From JACCVG01 sp963790245 (GTDB taxonomy: Bacteria > Actinomycetota > Thermoleophilia > Solirubrobacterales > Thermoleophilaceae): DNA of 64,000 nt. Every line of letters starts with the position of its first letter. Within the stretch, counting starts at the first letter, position 1. The position numbers and the translations under genes were made by a program. This document shows positions 1-8,468 of the stretch, in pieces. The stretch lies in NCBI GenBank assembly GCA_963790245.1, contig CAWBNP010000002.1, positions 992,001 to 1,056,000 of the forward strand. Direction: 5' to 3'. Under the pieces are notes generated by a model that worked only from the letters and a program-made list of their open reading frames with translations, searched no databases and was not told the DNA's origin.

Positions 1-424
1 CTTTGAGTCCGTCGGGATAGAGCTCGGCGAGTTGCTCCGCGGTCATCTCGAGGGTGTTCGCGATCTCGGGGGGAGCACCGACCACCAGCCACAGTGCGTC
101 TGAATCGGTGTCGTTGAAGAGCTGGCGGACGGTCGAAGGTTCGATCAGCAACGAGTCGAGCGGCTCGATCGCCAGCGGATCACCATCTCCGATCCGGATC
201 CTCCCCTGCCCCTCGAGCAGGACATACAGCTCCTCCTGCGCCCGATGGCAGTGCTTCGTCGACGCCTGGCCCGGTCGAAGGCGCCACATCCGGGCTCGAA
301 GCGCCTTTCCCCCCATCTGCTCGGCGAGATCGGTGTTGAGGACCTTCATCTGGTTCGACTTCCGCCAGTGCGCATCGGCGGCCCTCAACAGGGTTGGGGA
401 ATCTTCGGTCGGATCGATTGGCAT
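1..424 (-). CDS. Cupin-domain protein, C-terminus cut by window edge
   Basis: The reverse strand reads MPIDPTEDSP from an ATG at 424 and stays open to base 1, so about 141 residues are visible and the end is missing. A cupin pattern is present: a conserved motif around KHCHRAQEELYVLLEG (residues 57-72), followed by GRIRIGDGDPLAI and a second strand set ending in WLVVGAPPE. This is a single-domain small-molecule or metal-binding beta-barrel; the substrate is unknown. It diverges from the tetR gene at 498 and shares a 73-bp intergenic region with it, so it may be a target of that repressor. The last point is inference. Confidence 0.75.
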   Translation of the reverse strand, partial: MPIDPTEDSPTLLRAADAHWRKSNQMKVLNTDLAEQMGGKALRARMWRLRPGQASTKHCHRAQEELYVLLEGQGRIRIGDGDPLAIEPLDSLLIEPSTVRQLFNDTDSDALWLVVGAPPEIANTLEMTAEQLAELYPDGLK

Positions 425-460
425 CACCTAACCCCTTGGTCAGATTCGGAGGGCGAAACT

Positions 461-490
461 ATGACATAGAACGAACGATCGTGCTATAAG
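461..490 (+). promoter_or_regulatory. Promoter of the tetR-MBL pair
   Basis: ATGACA (461-466) and TATAAG (485-490) each match the sigma-70 consensus at five of six positions and are 18 bp apart. The ATG of the regulator at 498 lies only 7 nt after the -10 box, so the transcript is probably leaderless or nearly so. Confidence 0.6.
466..487. promoter_or_regulatory. 22-bp inverted repeat, probable TetR operator
   Basis: The arms read ATAG-A-ACGA and, on the opposite strand, ATAG-C-ACGA. In the full 22 bp, 18 positions are self-complementary. It covers the spacer and the first bases of the -10 box, so a bound repressor would block RNA polymerase. The size and position are those of a typical TetR-family operator. 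Binding by the product of the 498 gene is inferred. Confidence 0.6.
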
Positions 491-497
491 TTTGGGG

Positions 498-1103
498 ATG
501 AGTGATCCAGCGCCCATCCCTGACCTACGAAGAGCGCGCGGCGATAAGACCCGGCAGGGGGTCCTCGACATCGCCGTGGACGTCGGATCGCGGGAAGGAC
601 TCGAAGCGCTCACATTCGGCCGCCTGGCCTCCGACGCGGCGATTTCGAAGAGCGGCCTGTTTGCCCATTTCGGCAGCAAGGAGAACCTGCAGTTGGCGAC
701 GATCGAGGCGGCGCGGGAGGTCTTCATCGCCGAGGTGGTCACCGCAGCTGCACACCTCGCGCCGGGACTGCCTCGTCTACGGGCGACGCTCGATGCTTGG
801 CTGTCCTACCTTCGTCGCGACGTCTTTCCCGGCGGGTGCTTCTTTCAAGCTGCTTCGCTCGAGTTCGATGGGCGGCCGGGCTCCGTCCAGGAGCGGGTGA
901 TCGAAGTCATGCGCGAGTGGCTGGGACTGCTCGAGGCACTGGGACAGGAGGCCAACCCTGCAGCCATATCCGCCGAGCAGCTCGCCTTCGAGCTGAACGC
1001 GATCGGGATGGCCACAAACTGGCAGCGACAGCTGCTCGGAGACGATCGCGCCCTCGATCGAGCCGCCGAGGCTTTCGACCGCCTGATCGCGAGGTCACTA
1101 TGA
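498..1103 (+). CDS. TetR-family transcriptional regulator
   Basis: This 201-residue protein starts at ATG 498; a TTG at 492 is the only alternative and would sit too close to the -10 box. The N-terminal helix-turn-helix is recognisable (about residues 14-60: TRQGVLDIA, then GRLASDAAISKSGLFAHFGS). The C-terminal part contains a FEG-like effector-binding domain with a WLSYLRRDVFPGGCFF segment characteristic of a common actinobacterial TetR subgroup. The stop overlaps the next start (ATGA at 1100-1103), so the metallo-hydrolase is translationally coupled. The protein probably represses itself, its partner and perhaps the divergent cupin gene through the palindrome at 466-487. Confidence 0.88.
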   Translation: MSDPAPIPDLRRARGDKTRQGVLDIAVDVGSREGLEALTFGRLASDAAISKSGLFAHFGSKENLQLATIEAAREVFIAEVVTAAAHLAPGLPRLRATLDAWLSYLRRDVFPGGCFFQAASLEFDGRPGSVQERVIEVMREWLGLLEALGQEANPAAISAEQLAFELNAIGMATNWQRQLLGDDRALDRAAEAFDRLIARSL

Positions 1104-1843
1104 GCACCGGCTTGAGCGTTGAAGCCTTCAACGTGGGATGGCTCAGCGGCCCCGCCGGAATCTGGCGCCGCGACGACGATCTCGACCGTCAGATCCGTTT
1201 TCCCATCCCGGCGTACGTGATCGAAACCGCCGAGGAGCGGGTCCTCGTCGACGCCGGGTTGCACCCCGCGGCGGTCGTCAACGCTGCGAATCGCTACGGC
1301 ACGGACAACTCGCTGAGCCTGTTTCAACTAGAGCTCGACGAGAGCGTCGGAGAGCAGATCGACCTGAGCACCATCACCAAAGTCGTGCTCACGCATCTCC
1401 ATTTCGATCACGCAGGGGGATTGGCGCTGCTCCCGGCTTCGGTTCCGATCGTCGTTCAGCGCCGCGAATGGGAGGCGGCCCATAACGGGCGTGCGGTCCA
1501 GAAGAACTTCTATCTACCGCTCGACTATTCGACCGTGAGCGAGCAGGTCGTACTGGTCGACGGCGACCACGATCTGCTCGGGGATGGATCTATCGAGCTG
1601 CTGCTAACGCCCGGCCATACGCCCGGTCACCAGTCGGTCCGTGTCGGCGAACGTCTGATCCTCGGTGCCGATGTCACGCACTTCGCGTCCGGCTTGGACG
1701 ATCACCGGTTCCCGGTCCTCGGTGACGACTTCGAGGCTCAGGCCGCATCCGCCACTCGCCTACGAGACTTTCGAGACGCCGGGGCTGTCGTCCTCCCGGG
1801 GCACGACCCGGCGGTCCTGAAGCCGGGACCGGTCACATGGTGA
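1100..1843 (+). CDS. MBL-fold metallo-hydrolase, AHL-lactonase-like
   Basis: This 247-residue protein starts at the ATG that overlaps the tetR stop. It carries the metallo-beta-lactamase zinc motif THLHFDHAGG (about residue 97), a PGHTPGHQSV segment with the third zinc histidine, a GADVTHF aspartate segment and a final LPGHDPA histidine. This is the arrangement of the N-acyl-homoserine-lactonase branch (AiiA/AttM) of the superfamily, which hydrolyses lactones or other esters. The true substrate cannot be read from sequence. Being coupled to a TetR repressor suggests it is induced by its substrate or a related compound. Confidence 0.85.
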   Translation: MSTGLSVEAFNVGWLSGPAGIWRRDDDLDRQIRFPIPAYVIETAEERVLVDAGLHPAAVVNAANRYGTDNSLSLFQLELDESVGEQIDLSTITKVVLTHLHFDHAGGLALLPASVPIVVQRREWEAAHNGRAVQKNFYLPLDYSTVSEQVVLVDGDHDLLGDGSIELLLTPGHTPGHQSVRVGERLILGADVTHFASGLDDHRFPVLGDDFEAQAASATRLRDFRDAGAVVLPGHDPAVLKPGPVTW

Positions 1844-1993
1844 CTGCCGTGGTGGCGGCTCTCGGCGGGACCGACCCCGCACGCTTACGACCACGTGGGA
1901 GTGACGCTCGGGTGGTCGAGCGGACTCGCCTGGCCGCGTAAACCGCGGCTCTGGACCACCCCGACATCAACAGCTTCCGAGGCCTATTGAGTC

Positions 1994-2956
1994 CTAGGCA
2001 GCAGCGGAGATCGAAACATTTGTGGCCAGGAACGCGAGTTGATCCGCCACAACCCGTTCGAACTCCTCGCCGATGTAAATATCGAAATGCCCGACCGGGT
2101 AGCGGATCACGGTGCCGTCAGGAGCCTTGGCGGCATGGCGCAGAGTGGCCTTGGCGGGGGCGACGGAGTCCGTGTCGCAAACGCAGAAGAGGATCGGGCA
2201 GCGCACGTCGCCTGCTCGTCGGCCCGGCGCATCGAGCGGGATTTCAAACGCGACCCGGGCCGGAACGTCATTGCGGAAGTCCTCCTCGCTCAGCCCGGAA
2301 GCATCGAGCAATCTGAGAGAGCCTTCTACTACGTCCGGGCGGTCCATCAGCCCAACCTCGCCAGGGCGGGCCGCGACCTTGACGCGCACGGGTGGACGGC
2401 CAGCGAGGCGAGCGAGATGATCCTTCGCCGCAGCGAAACCCAGCCGGGCATTCCCACCCAGCGAGAGCTGCTGAGCGGAAGCAAGGCCGTCGGTGAAGGG
2501 ACATTGAGCGATCGCGGCCACGATGTCCGCATCCTCGGCGGCGGTGACGATTGCGTGACCGCCCCCGAACGACGTTCCCCAGGCCACGATTCGTCCCGAA
2601 TCCACCTCCGACAGCGATCGCGCGAAGGCGATCGCTGCGCGCCAATCCGCGCGTTGGCGGCCCAGGCTCAGAAGCTCCCTCGGCTCGCCTTCGCTCTCGC
2701 CAAAGTGGCGGTAGTCAAACACCAGGCAGGCGTAGCCCGCTGCTTGGAACCGCTCCGCGAACGCTGCCAGTCGCAATGCCTTAACCGCCCCGAGCCCGTG
2801 GGCCATGACGATCACGGGCGGAGGGATCGCCTGCGCCATCGCGACCGGTAGGTACAGCCAGGCATGGCATTGATCGGTGCCTGAGGAGAAACGCACTTCG
2901 CGGCGCTCAGGCAGACTGGTGTCTGTGGTCACCCCGGGCGAGTTCTCGTCTGGCAT
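1994..2956 (-). CDS. Alpha/beta hydrolase
   Basis: This is a 320-residue cytosolic hydrolase. The frame is open further upstream, but ATG 2956 (MPDENSPG) is preferred because residues before it are low-complexity and overlap a decayed neighbour. The fold is shown by MAHGLGAVKALRL (oxyanion region, about residue 50), FDYRHFGESEGEPRE, the nucleophile elbow WGTSFGGGHAI (serine near 130), a CDTDSVAP acid and the GHFDIY histidine near the C-terminus. The family includes dienelactone-hydrolase-like and polyketide-transferase-like esterases; the substrate is unknown. It is convergent with the 1100-1843 gene. Confidence 0.82.
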   Translation of the reverse strand: MPDENSPGVTTDTSLPERREVRFSSGTDQCHAWLYLPVAMAQAIPPPVIVMAHGLGAVKALRLAAFAERFQAAGYACLVFDYRHFGESEGEPRELLSLGRQRADWRAAIAFARSLSEVDSGRIVAWGTSFGGGHAIVTAAEDADIVAAIAQCPFTDGLASAQQLSLGGNARLGFAAAKDHLARLAGRPPVRVKVAARPGEVGLMDRPDVVEGSLRLLDASGLSEEDFRNDVPARVAFEIPLDAPGRRAGDVRCPILFCVCDTDSVAPAKATLRHAAKAPDGTVIRYPVGHFDIYIGEEFERVVADQLAFLATNVSISAAA

Positions 2957-2975
2957 CGCCGCACAGTATCGCGCT

Positions 2976-3191
2976 CTACGACTGGGTCGCGGGTAGGTCG
3001 AAGACGGGGCCCGATATGTCGCTGTCCCACCACCGGCGCACGCCCTCCCGGCCCCGGTATCCGCCGTCAAGCGTTGCCAGGATCGGTATGAACCGCGTCG
3101 TTGTCTACGCCGTCAAGGAACGCCTTGAGGTCGTGCCGATTGAACGCTTCGTTAGAGCCGGGTGCGCGATCTCCACGTTCTCTTGACTCAT
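2976..3191 (-). pseudogene. Truncated, frameshifted SnoaL-like (NTF2-fold) gene
   Basis: From ATG 3191 the reverse strand gives MSQENVEIA, then in a second frame NEAFNRHDLKAFLDG and AVHTDP, then in the third frame LDGGYRGREGVRRWWD, ending at a TAG near 2976. These blocks follow one another in the order found at the N-terminus of actinobacterial SnoaL-like proteins, which are usually about 130 residues. Only about 70 codons remain and the C-terminal half is absent, so this is a remnant and not merely a sequencing error. It sits just upstream of the alpha/beta hydrolase. Confidence 0.68.
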
Positions 3192-3208
3192 CGCCTACTC
3201 CGAGAAGC

Positions 3209-3679
3209 CTATTTCGGCGCATCGGCCGGCGGAGGCTCGATGGGGCCAGGCGGCGGCTTCTTCTCTTTCTTGGCTGCGGCCGCGCTGCTCGGCCCCGACC
3301 CTCCCGCTCCGAAGGGCGACCCGCCTGGTTGCCCGGTGGCAGCCGGGCTGCCATCCTGCCGCCCTCGATCGCCTTGAGTTCCTTTCTGGAAGCCGGCGTC
3401 ACCGCCAGACTCAGGCATGGTCCGACCCAATTCAGCCGCTCGATCATCAGACGGGGCCTCCTGGCCTTCACCATCCGAGGCCGCCTCACCGTCTTCCTGT
3501 CCTGCGGCAGGTGTCTCACCGGAGGACAGGCCCAAGGACTTGGATTTGCCGGAGGTGCCGGACTTGTCGGACTTGTCCTCTGAGCCTGCTGTGGACGCGC
3601 CCTCTGCCCCGCAGGCTGTCGGGATCGAGCAGACCGCCGCGAGCAGGGCGAGGGTTACCAAATGCACGTGCTGTCTCAT
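3209..3679 (-). CDS. Small low-complexity lipoprotein or secreted protein
   Basis: This 156-residue protein starts at ATG 3679, supported by a strong AGGAGG on the minus strand (bases 3687-3692) 7 nt upstream. It begins with a signal peptide (MRQHVHLVTLALLAAVCSI) followed by PTACG, a near-lipobox whose -3 residue is not the usual Leu, so lipid attachment is uncertain. The remainder is Gly/Ser/Asp/Lys-rich, has no predicted fold, and ends in a proline-rich tail (KKPPPGPIEPPP). I recognise no family. The role is presumably at the outer face of the membrane. Confidence 0.6.
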   Translation of the reverse strand: MRQHVHLVTLALLAAVCSIPTACGAEGASTAGSEDKSDKSGTSGKSKSLGLSSGETPAAGQEDGEAASDGEGQEAPSDDRAAELGRTMPESGGDAGFQKGTQGDRGRQDGSPAATGQPGGSPFGAGGSGPSSAAAAKKEKKPPPGPIEPPPADAPK

Positions 3680-3852
3680 TGGACGGCCTCCTGAAGTAGG
3701 TAGGGGAGGCCGATCAGACGGCGAGCCAACTTCGGGCTTATCAGCCGGCCAGCGTCTCCTACAAGTGGCCCGACCCTACTCCGAAACGCGTGAAGGTACA
3801 GCACGCGATACGCCGAGTTTCGAAGACTGGGCGCCTGGCGCCAAAAAGAGCA

Positions 3853-3878
3853 AAAGCCCCCTGGCGAGAGGGGGCTTT
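3853..3878. terminator. Intrinsic terminator downstream of tRNA-fMet
   Basis: AAAGCCCCCT and the complementary AGGGGGCTTT form a 10-bp stem around a short loop, flanked by A and T runs on both sides. It lies 5 nt beyond the 3' end of the minus-strand tRNA and can work in both directions. Confidence 0.75.
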
Positions 3879-3882
3879 CGCA

Positions 3883-3956
<74 letters not shown>

Positions 3957-4020
3957 CCGGTTACAAGAAGTTAGCACCGCCGGCGCGAATCTGACAACAG
4001 CGAACGTCAGACTGCGGTCT

Positions 4021-4959
4021 GTGAGCGTGGAGCCTTCACCACCGATCGCCGTGATCGACATCGGCACCAACACGACCAGGCTGCTGATTGCCGAGGTCGG
4101 AGCCGGCGGCTCGATCCGCGAGATCGAGCGCGACGCGCGGATCACGAAACTCGGCGAGGACCTCGACGCCACCGGCCGGCTGGCGCATGCAGCGATGGAC
4201 CGCGTAGCGGCCGCCATCTCGGACTACCGCGACTCGATCGACCGGCTCGGCGCCCAACCGGTGATCGCGGTCGCGACCAGCGCAATGCGCGACGCCGCCA
4301 ACGGCCCGCAGTTCAGAGACTCGCTGCGCGAGCGGTACGGGATCGAGCCGCAGACGATCTCCGGCGACGAGGAGGCGCGGCTGACGTTCCTCGGCGCGAC
4401 GGCCGCGCGGCCGGCGGGTGGTTCGCCAACGCTCGTGATCGACATCGGCGGTGGCAGCACCGAATTCACGGTCGGGATGCCCGGCTCGACGCCCGAGTTC
4501 GCGGTCTCCACGCGCGCGGGGTCGGTCCGCCAGACCGAACGGCACCTGCGCGAGGATCCTCCGAGCCACTCGCAGACCGCGGCCCTCGCGGGCGAGATCC
4601 GCTCGATCCTCGCCGGGGAGGTCCCCGAGCGGGTGCGGACGCGCGTCTTCCACGGCATCGCTGTTGCGGGCACGGCGACCTCGCTCGCCGCGATCGCCCA
4701 GGAGCTCGACCCCTACGACCCGGCTCGGGTCCACGGCTACCGCCTCGGGCGCGCCGAAGCCGAGCGGATCACTGCCCTGCTCGCGGGGCTTCCGCTCAGC
4801 GAGCGCGAGCAGATCCCCGGCCTTCATCCCAAGCGCGCGCCGACGATCGTCGCCGGAGCGGTGATCCTGGTCGAAACGATGCGCGCGTTCGAGCTCCGGG
4901 AGGTCGAGGTCAGCGAGGCGGACATCCTGCACGGCACCGTTCTGGATGCCATGACCTAA
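4021..4959 (+). CDS. ppx: Exopolyphosphatase / pppGpp phosphohydrolase (Ppx/GppA)
   Basis: This 312-residue protein uses a GTG start at 4021. The ASKHA-fold ATP-grasp signature IDIGTNTTRLLIAEV lies at residues 12-26, with the second phosphate-binding loop IDIGGGSTEF near 140. The length matches the short actinobacterial Ppx proteins, which lack the C-terminal domain of enteric Ppx. The enzyme releases phosphate from the end of polyphosphate or from pppGpp; sequence alone cannot separate the two. In mycobacteria a ppx gene lies in the eno-ftsB neighbourhood, whereas here it is about 18 kb from eno. Confidence 0.88.
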   Translation: MSVEPSPPIAVIDIGTNTTRLLIAEVGAGGSIREIERDARITKLGEDLDATGRLAHAAMDRVAAAISDYRDSIDRLGAQPVIAVATSAMRDAANGPQFRDSLRERYGIEPQTISGDEEARLTFLGATAARPAGGSPTLVIDIGGGSTEFTVGMPGSTPEFAVSTRAGSVRQTERHLREDPPSHSQTAALAGEIRSILAGEVPERVRTRVFHGIAVAGTATSLAAIAQELDPYDPARVHGYRLGRAEAERITALLAGLPLSEREQIPGLHPKRAPTIVAGAVILVETMRAFELREVEVSEADILHGTVLDAMT

Positions 4960-5161
4960 GAGAAGGCTAAAAAACGAGAAATCGGTCTGCCGGGCAGGTT
5001 TAGCGGACGAAACCCGCGGCTATATTCGCAGCACCGGGGTATGGCGAAAGCTTTTCCTCGGCATAGGTCCGGGCGTAGCCGCATCGTATCGGCGCCTCCC
5101 GCCGTCCGGACCACTTTCAGACTCTCTGAGGCACGTACCCCTGCCCGTCCTGGAGACTCAC
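4960..5161 (+). other. Non-coding stretch with hairpin potential, possible sRNA
   Basis: No open frame with coding character is present in these 202 bases. Several short complementary blocks can be seen (GGTTT...AAACC, GCGG...CCGC, a GGCGAAAGC tetraloop-like site), and the stretch ends directly before a strong intrinsic terminator. I could not match it to the conserved cores of tmRNA, 6S, SRP or RNase P RNA, or to a riboswitch class. It may be a 3' UTR of ppx or a small RNA. Confidence 0.3.
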
Positions 5162-5189
5162 AAAATCGCCCGGTTCGCCGGGCGATTTT
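5162..5189. terminator. Strong bidirectional intrinsic terminator
   Basis: AAAATCGCCCGG and CCGGGCGATTTT form a perfect 12-bp stem with a TTCG tetraloop. It lies 28 nt past the stop of the minus-strand ThDP enzyme gene and can also end plus-strand transcripts from ppx. Confidence 0.85.
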
Positions 5190-5216
5190 GCTTTCTGAAA
5201 CCGGGTCGGCGGCCGG

Positions 5217-6866
5217 CTAGGCCAGGTTCGACTTTGCGCGGGTACGCAATCGACGGGTCGGTCAGCACGTTTACCAGCGCCGGCTTGCCCGACGCGAACG
5301 CGCGCTCGAGCGCGGGCTTGAACTCGTCCGGTGGCTGACACCAGCTCGCCGTGAGCCGCCGAGCGCCTCGACCACCTTGTCGTAGCGGCACTCAGGCTGG
5401 AGGTCGGCGGCCACCGAGTAGCCGTAGAGGAACTCCATCGGGTGCTTCTCGAGACCCCAGATGCCGTTGTTGCCCATCACGCCGACCACCGGGATGCCCG
5501 AGCCGGACGAACGTGTCGAACTCCATGCCGGCGAAGCCGAAGGCGCCGTCGCCGAGCAGCAGGCAGACCTGGCGCTCGGGCCGCGCGATCTTGGCGGCCA
5601 GGGCGAATCCCGGGCCCGGCGCCGAGGCAGCCGTAGGGGCCCGGGTCCATCCAGCAGCCGGGCTCGTAGGTCTGGATCATCTTGCCCGCGTAGGAGACGA
5701 AGTCGCCGCCGTCGCCGATCACGATCGCGTCGCGGTCGAGCACCTGGGAGAGCTCGCCGTAGACGCGCATCGGATGCAGCGGCGCACGGGGATCGTTCGA
5801 GCTCGTCCTGCTCGGCGGCGCGCAACTCGGTCTCCTGCTCGCGCAGGCCGGCGATCCATTCGCGGACGCGCCTTCCCGACCCGGCGCCCTCCCGCAGCGA
5901 CTCCAAGCGTCGCCGGAATGCCGCCGTAGAGCTCCGCCGCGACCGGTCGAGGGTGTGGCCGCTCGCCGCGCGACGGCGTCGACCACGATCAGCTCGGTGT
6001 CCTCGCCGAACGAACCGCCGAAGCCCAGCCTGAAGTCCATCGGCACGCCGATCACGAGCGCGACGTCGGCGCCCTTGAGGCCGGCCGAGCGCGCGCGCGA
6101 GAAGAAGCTGCGGATGGTCGGCGGGCAGGCAGCCCACGACCGAGCCCGTTGAGGAAGACGGCTACGCCAAGCTCCTCGGCCAGCGCCTGGAGCGCGCTGC
6201 TCACCGTGACCGAAGTACAGGCCGGTGCCGGCCATGATCGCCGGGCGCTCGGCGCCCCGCAGCAGCTCGATCGCCCGGTCCATGGCGGCCGAGTCCGTGC
6301 GGCCGGGCCAGCAGCGCGCGGTCGGGGAGGGTCAGCGGGCGGTATCGTGACCTCGGCCTCCATGAACACCACGTCGAGCGGGAAGTCGATGAAGGTGGGC
6401 CCGCTGGGCGGGCCGAGCGCCGTCTGAAGGCGTCGATCGACCAAGCCCGGCGATCTCGGCGGTCGCGCCGACGGTTGCGGCCAACCGGGTCAGCGGCTTG
6501 ACGAACGGCACGTGGTCGATCTCCTGCAGCGAGCCCTGGCCCCAGCGCATCGCGGGCGCACGACCGCCGAGTGCCACGACCGGCGAGCCGTTCTGGAGCG
6601 ACGAGCCCATCGCGCTCATCCCGTTGGTGACACCCGGGCCGGCGGTCAGCGCGCAGACGCCAGGCTCGCGAGTCGCCTTCGCCCAGCCCTCGGCCGCGAA
6701 CGCGGCCGTCTGCTCGTGGCGGACATCGACGATGTCGATCCCCTCCTTCAGGCAGCCGTCGTAGATCGAGAAGAGGTGCCCGCCCGAGAGCGTGAACAGC
6801 TTGGTCACCCCGGCGGCCTTGAGCCGCTGGGCGACGAGGTGGCCGCCGTGTACGACGGCCTCAGCG
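5217..6866 (-). CDS. ThDP-dependent enzyme, acetolactate-synthase-like (frameshifted)
   Basis: Conserved blocks run through all three minus frames in the correct order. Near the N-terminus are LFTLSGGHLFSIYDG and the cofactor-activating glutamate in RHEQTAAFAAEGWA. The middle FAD/NAD-like domain follows, then IGDGGDFVSYAG, and the ThDP site ending in VVGVMGNNGIWGLEKHPM. The C-terminus is YPRKSNLA when one extra A is removed near 5236. The usual length is about 550 residues. This branch includes acetolactate synthase, oxalyl-CoA decarboxylase and 2-hydroxyacyl-CoA lyase; the substrate is undecided. No clear start codon lies in frame near 6866, immediately after the last mce gene (stop 6861), so an indel probably hides it. 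At least four breaks are needed, so the frame is unreliable. Confidence 0.72.
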
Positions 6867-8468
6867 CCGGTTTGGCGGCGGCTGGGAGCCTGGGATCTTG
6901 AACGGGGCCGACCGGTTCTCGTGCAGAGCGGGATCGGGTTCCGCGCGGCGCCGCCGATCGCGTCCTTCGCCGGGCCCGTCGCAGCTGCGTGCCGTCGTTC
7001 TGGCGACCGAGGGCGATACCGATGGCGGGCGGGCCGCCTGCCAGATGCCCTGGTCGCCACCCGTGACGCGCGGGAAATGGGAGTTGGAGAAGAGGCTGTC
7101 GGGCTGCTCGAAGCACGGTGGGCTTGCCGTCTCTTCCGCGCCGATCCCGTTCGGCTGCTCGCCGCCGTTGTTCGCGCAGCTGAAGGTCTCGAACCCGCCG
7201 AACGCACGGCCACGCCGAGCGAAGTTTGGTGCCACGTAGGAGTTGCCACGGAAGTATTCGGGCTGTTTCCCGGAGAGCTGCAGGCTCCGGCCATCGATCA
7301 TCGCGAACTGCGGCAGGGTGCCGTGCGGACCGCGTCCCTCGTTGCCGCCCGGGCTGATCGCGAGCCCGCCGCTGGTCAGGAACTGGGCGAGCTGAACCTG
7401 CCCGAAGTTGAGGTAGGAGAGGATCGGATTGAGTTCCGGCAGGAACTCGTTCAGCCCCTTGAACAAGGGCTTGGCGCCGCGCAGGAATCGTTGGGCGGCC
7501 GGCAGCCCTTCGCGCGAGGCGTCGATCAGCGGATTCAGATCGCGCAGGAGATCCTCGAGGTCGGGTGAGAGCTGGCCGAGGTCGCGGACCGTCGGACCGA
7601 GGTCGTCGGCGACCGGCTGGAGGCCGACGATCAACGGGCGGGTATCGGCCGAGAAGCGGTCGAGCCGCGAGAGCGTCGTCCGGGTCTCGGTCAGGAAGGT
7701 CGGGAAGATCGAGAACGTCTCGGCCAGCGCATCGCGCTCAAGCGCGGTCGCCTCGAAGACGTTGTTGGAGTTGCTGACGAGCTCCCGCAGCGCTCCCTGC
7801 CTTTCATTGAGCGCGCCGAAGACGACGCCCGTGTTGCGGACGAACCGGCGCACCGAGGCCTGCTGGCGATCGAGGACCTCGAATACATCGGCGCCGTCGG
7901 TCACGAGCGGGCCGAGGTTGCCGAACGCATTGTTGAGGTCCTCGGCGTAGCTGCCCTTCGTGAGTTCCGCGAACTCGGCGCTGAAGTTCTGGAAGGCCTC
8001 TTTGGTCGCGGGCTCGAAGATCCGCAGGATCTCGTCGAGTTCGACGGTCGGTGCGACGTTCGTGAACGTCAGCGTGTCCCCCTCGGGCAGGCTCGGCGAG
8101 TCCTGGTTGCCCGGGGTCAGTTCGACGTAGGTCTCGCCAAGCAAGGTCTTCTGGCGCAGGATCGCGCGGGTGTCGGCCGGGATCGGGGCGTAGCGCTCGT
8201 CGATCTCGACCTCGACCTCGGTGCGGTTCAGCCGCTCGTCGATTTGCTTGCCCTTGACCGTTCCGATCGTCACGCCCGAGACCCGGACGTCAGCCTCCTC
8301 GGCGAGCGTCGCGGCCTCGGGGAAAGCGACCTTGAAGCGGTAGCCCTCCGGCTTGAGCGGGATCGGCCCGCCGAAGGAGATCCAGAGGAACAGGAGGAGC
8401 CCGAAGCACGACAGGGCGAAGACGACCATCGTCAGGATGCGCGGGAGGCTTGGAGCGTCTTTGTTCAT
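6861..8468 (-). CDS. MCE-family substrate-binding protein, sixth in operon (MceF position)
   Basis: This intact 535-residue frame overlaps the previous gene by ATGA at 8465-8468. One N-terminal membrane anchor (VFALSCFGLLLFLWISF, residues 16-32) precedes the MCE/MlaD domain (about 43-125, with EADVRVSGVTIGTVKGKQI and LLGETYVELTPG). A long helical, heptad-rich region follows (about 150-330). MCE proteins assemble into periplasmic hexameric tubes that move lipids for an ABC permease. The final 70 residues (from about RVTGGDQ) turn Arg/Pro-rich and may be out of frame. It is the last of six mce genes. Confidence 0.85.
   Translation of the reverse strand: MNKDAPSLPRILTMVVFALSCFGLLLFLWISFGGPIPLKPEGYRFKVAFPEAATLAEEADVRVSGVTIGTVKGKQIDERLNRTEVEVEIDERYAPIPADTRAILRQKTLLGETYVELTPGNQDSPSLPEGDTLTFTNVAPTVELDEILRIFEPATKEAFQNFSAEFAELTKGSYAEDLNNAFGNLGPLVTDGADVFEVLDRQQASVRRFVRNTGVVFGALNERQGALRELVSNSNNVFEATALERDALAETFSIFPTFLTETRTTLSRLDRFSADTRPLIVGLQPVADDLGPTVRDLGQLSPDLEDLLRDLNPLIDASREGLPAAQRFLRGAKPLFKGLNEFLPELNPILSYLNFGQVQLAQFLTSGGLAISPGGNEGRGPHGTLPQFAMIDGRSLQLSGKQPEYFRGNSYVAPNFARRGRAFGGFETFSCANNGGEQPNGIGAEETASPPCFEQPDSLFSNSHFPRVTGGDQGIWQAARPPSVSPSVARTTARSCDGPGEGRDRRRRAEPDPALHENRSAPFKIPGSQPPPNRR

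Noticed and set aside
54..431. Plus-strand frame of 125 codons over the cupin gene
   Set aside because: It is the antisense shadow of a minus-strand frame with clear cupin motifs.
2957..3070. Longer start (3070) for the alpha/beta hydrolase
   Set aside because: The added residues are low-complexity and overlap the decayed SnoaL-like gene.
4960..5161. c-di-AMP (ydaO) or cobalamin riboswitch, RNase P RNA, SRP RNA, 6S RNA
   Set aside because: None of the conserved core sequences could be matched, and no gene follows on the plus strand before the terminator.
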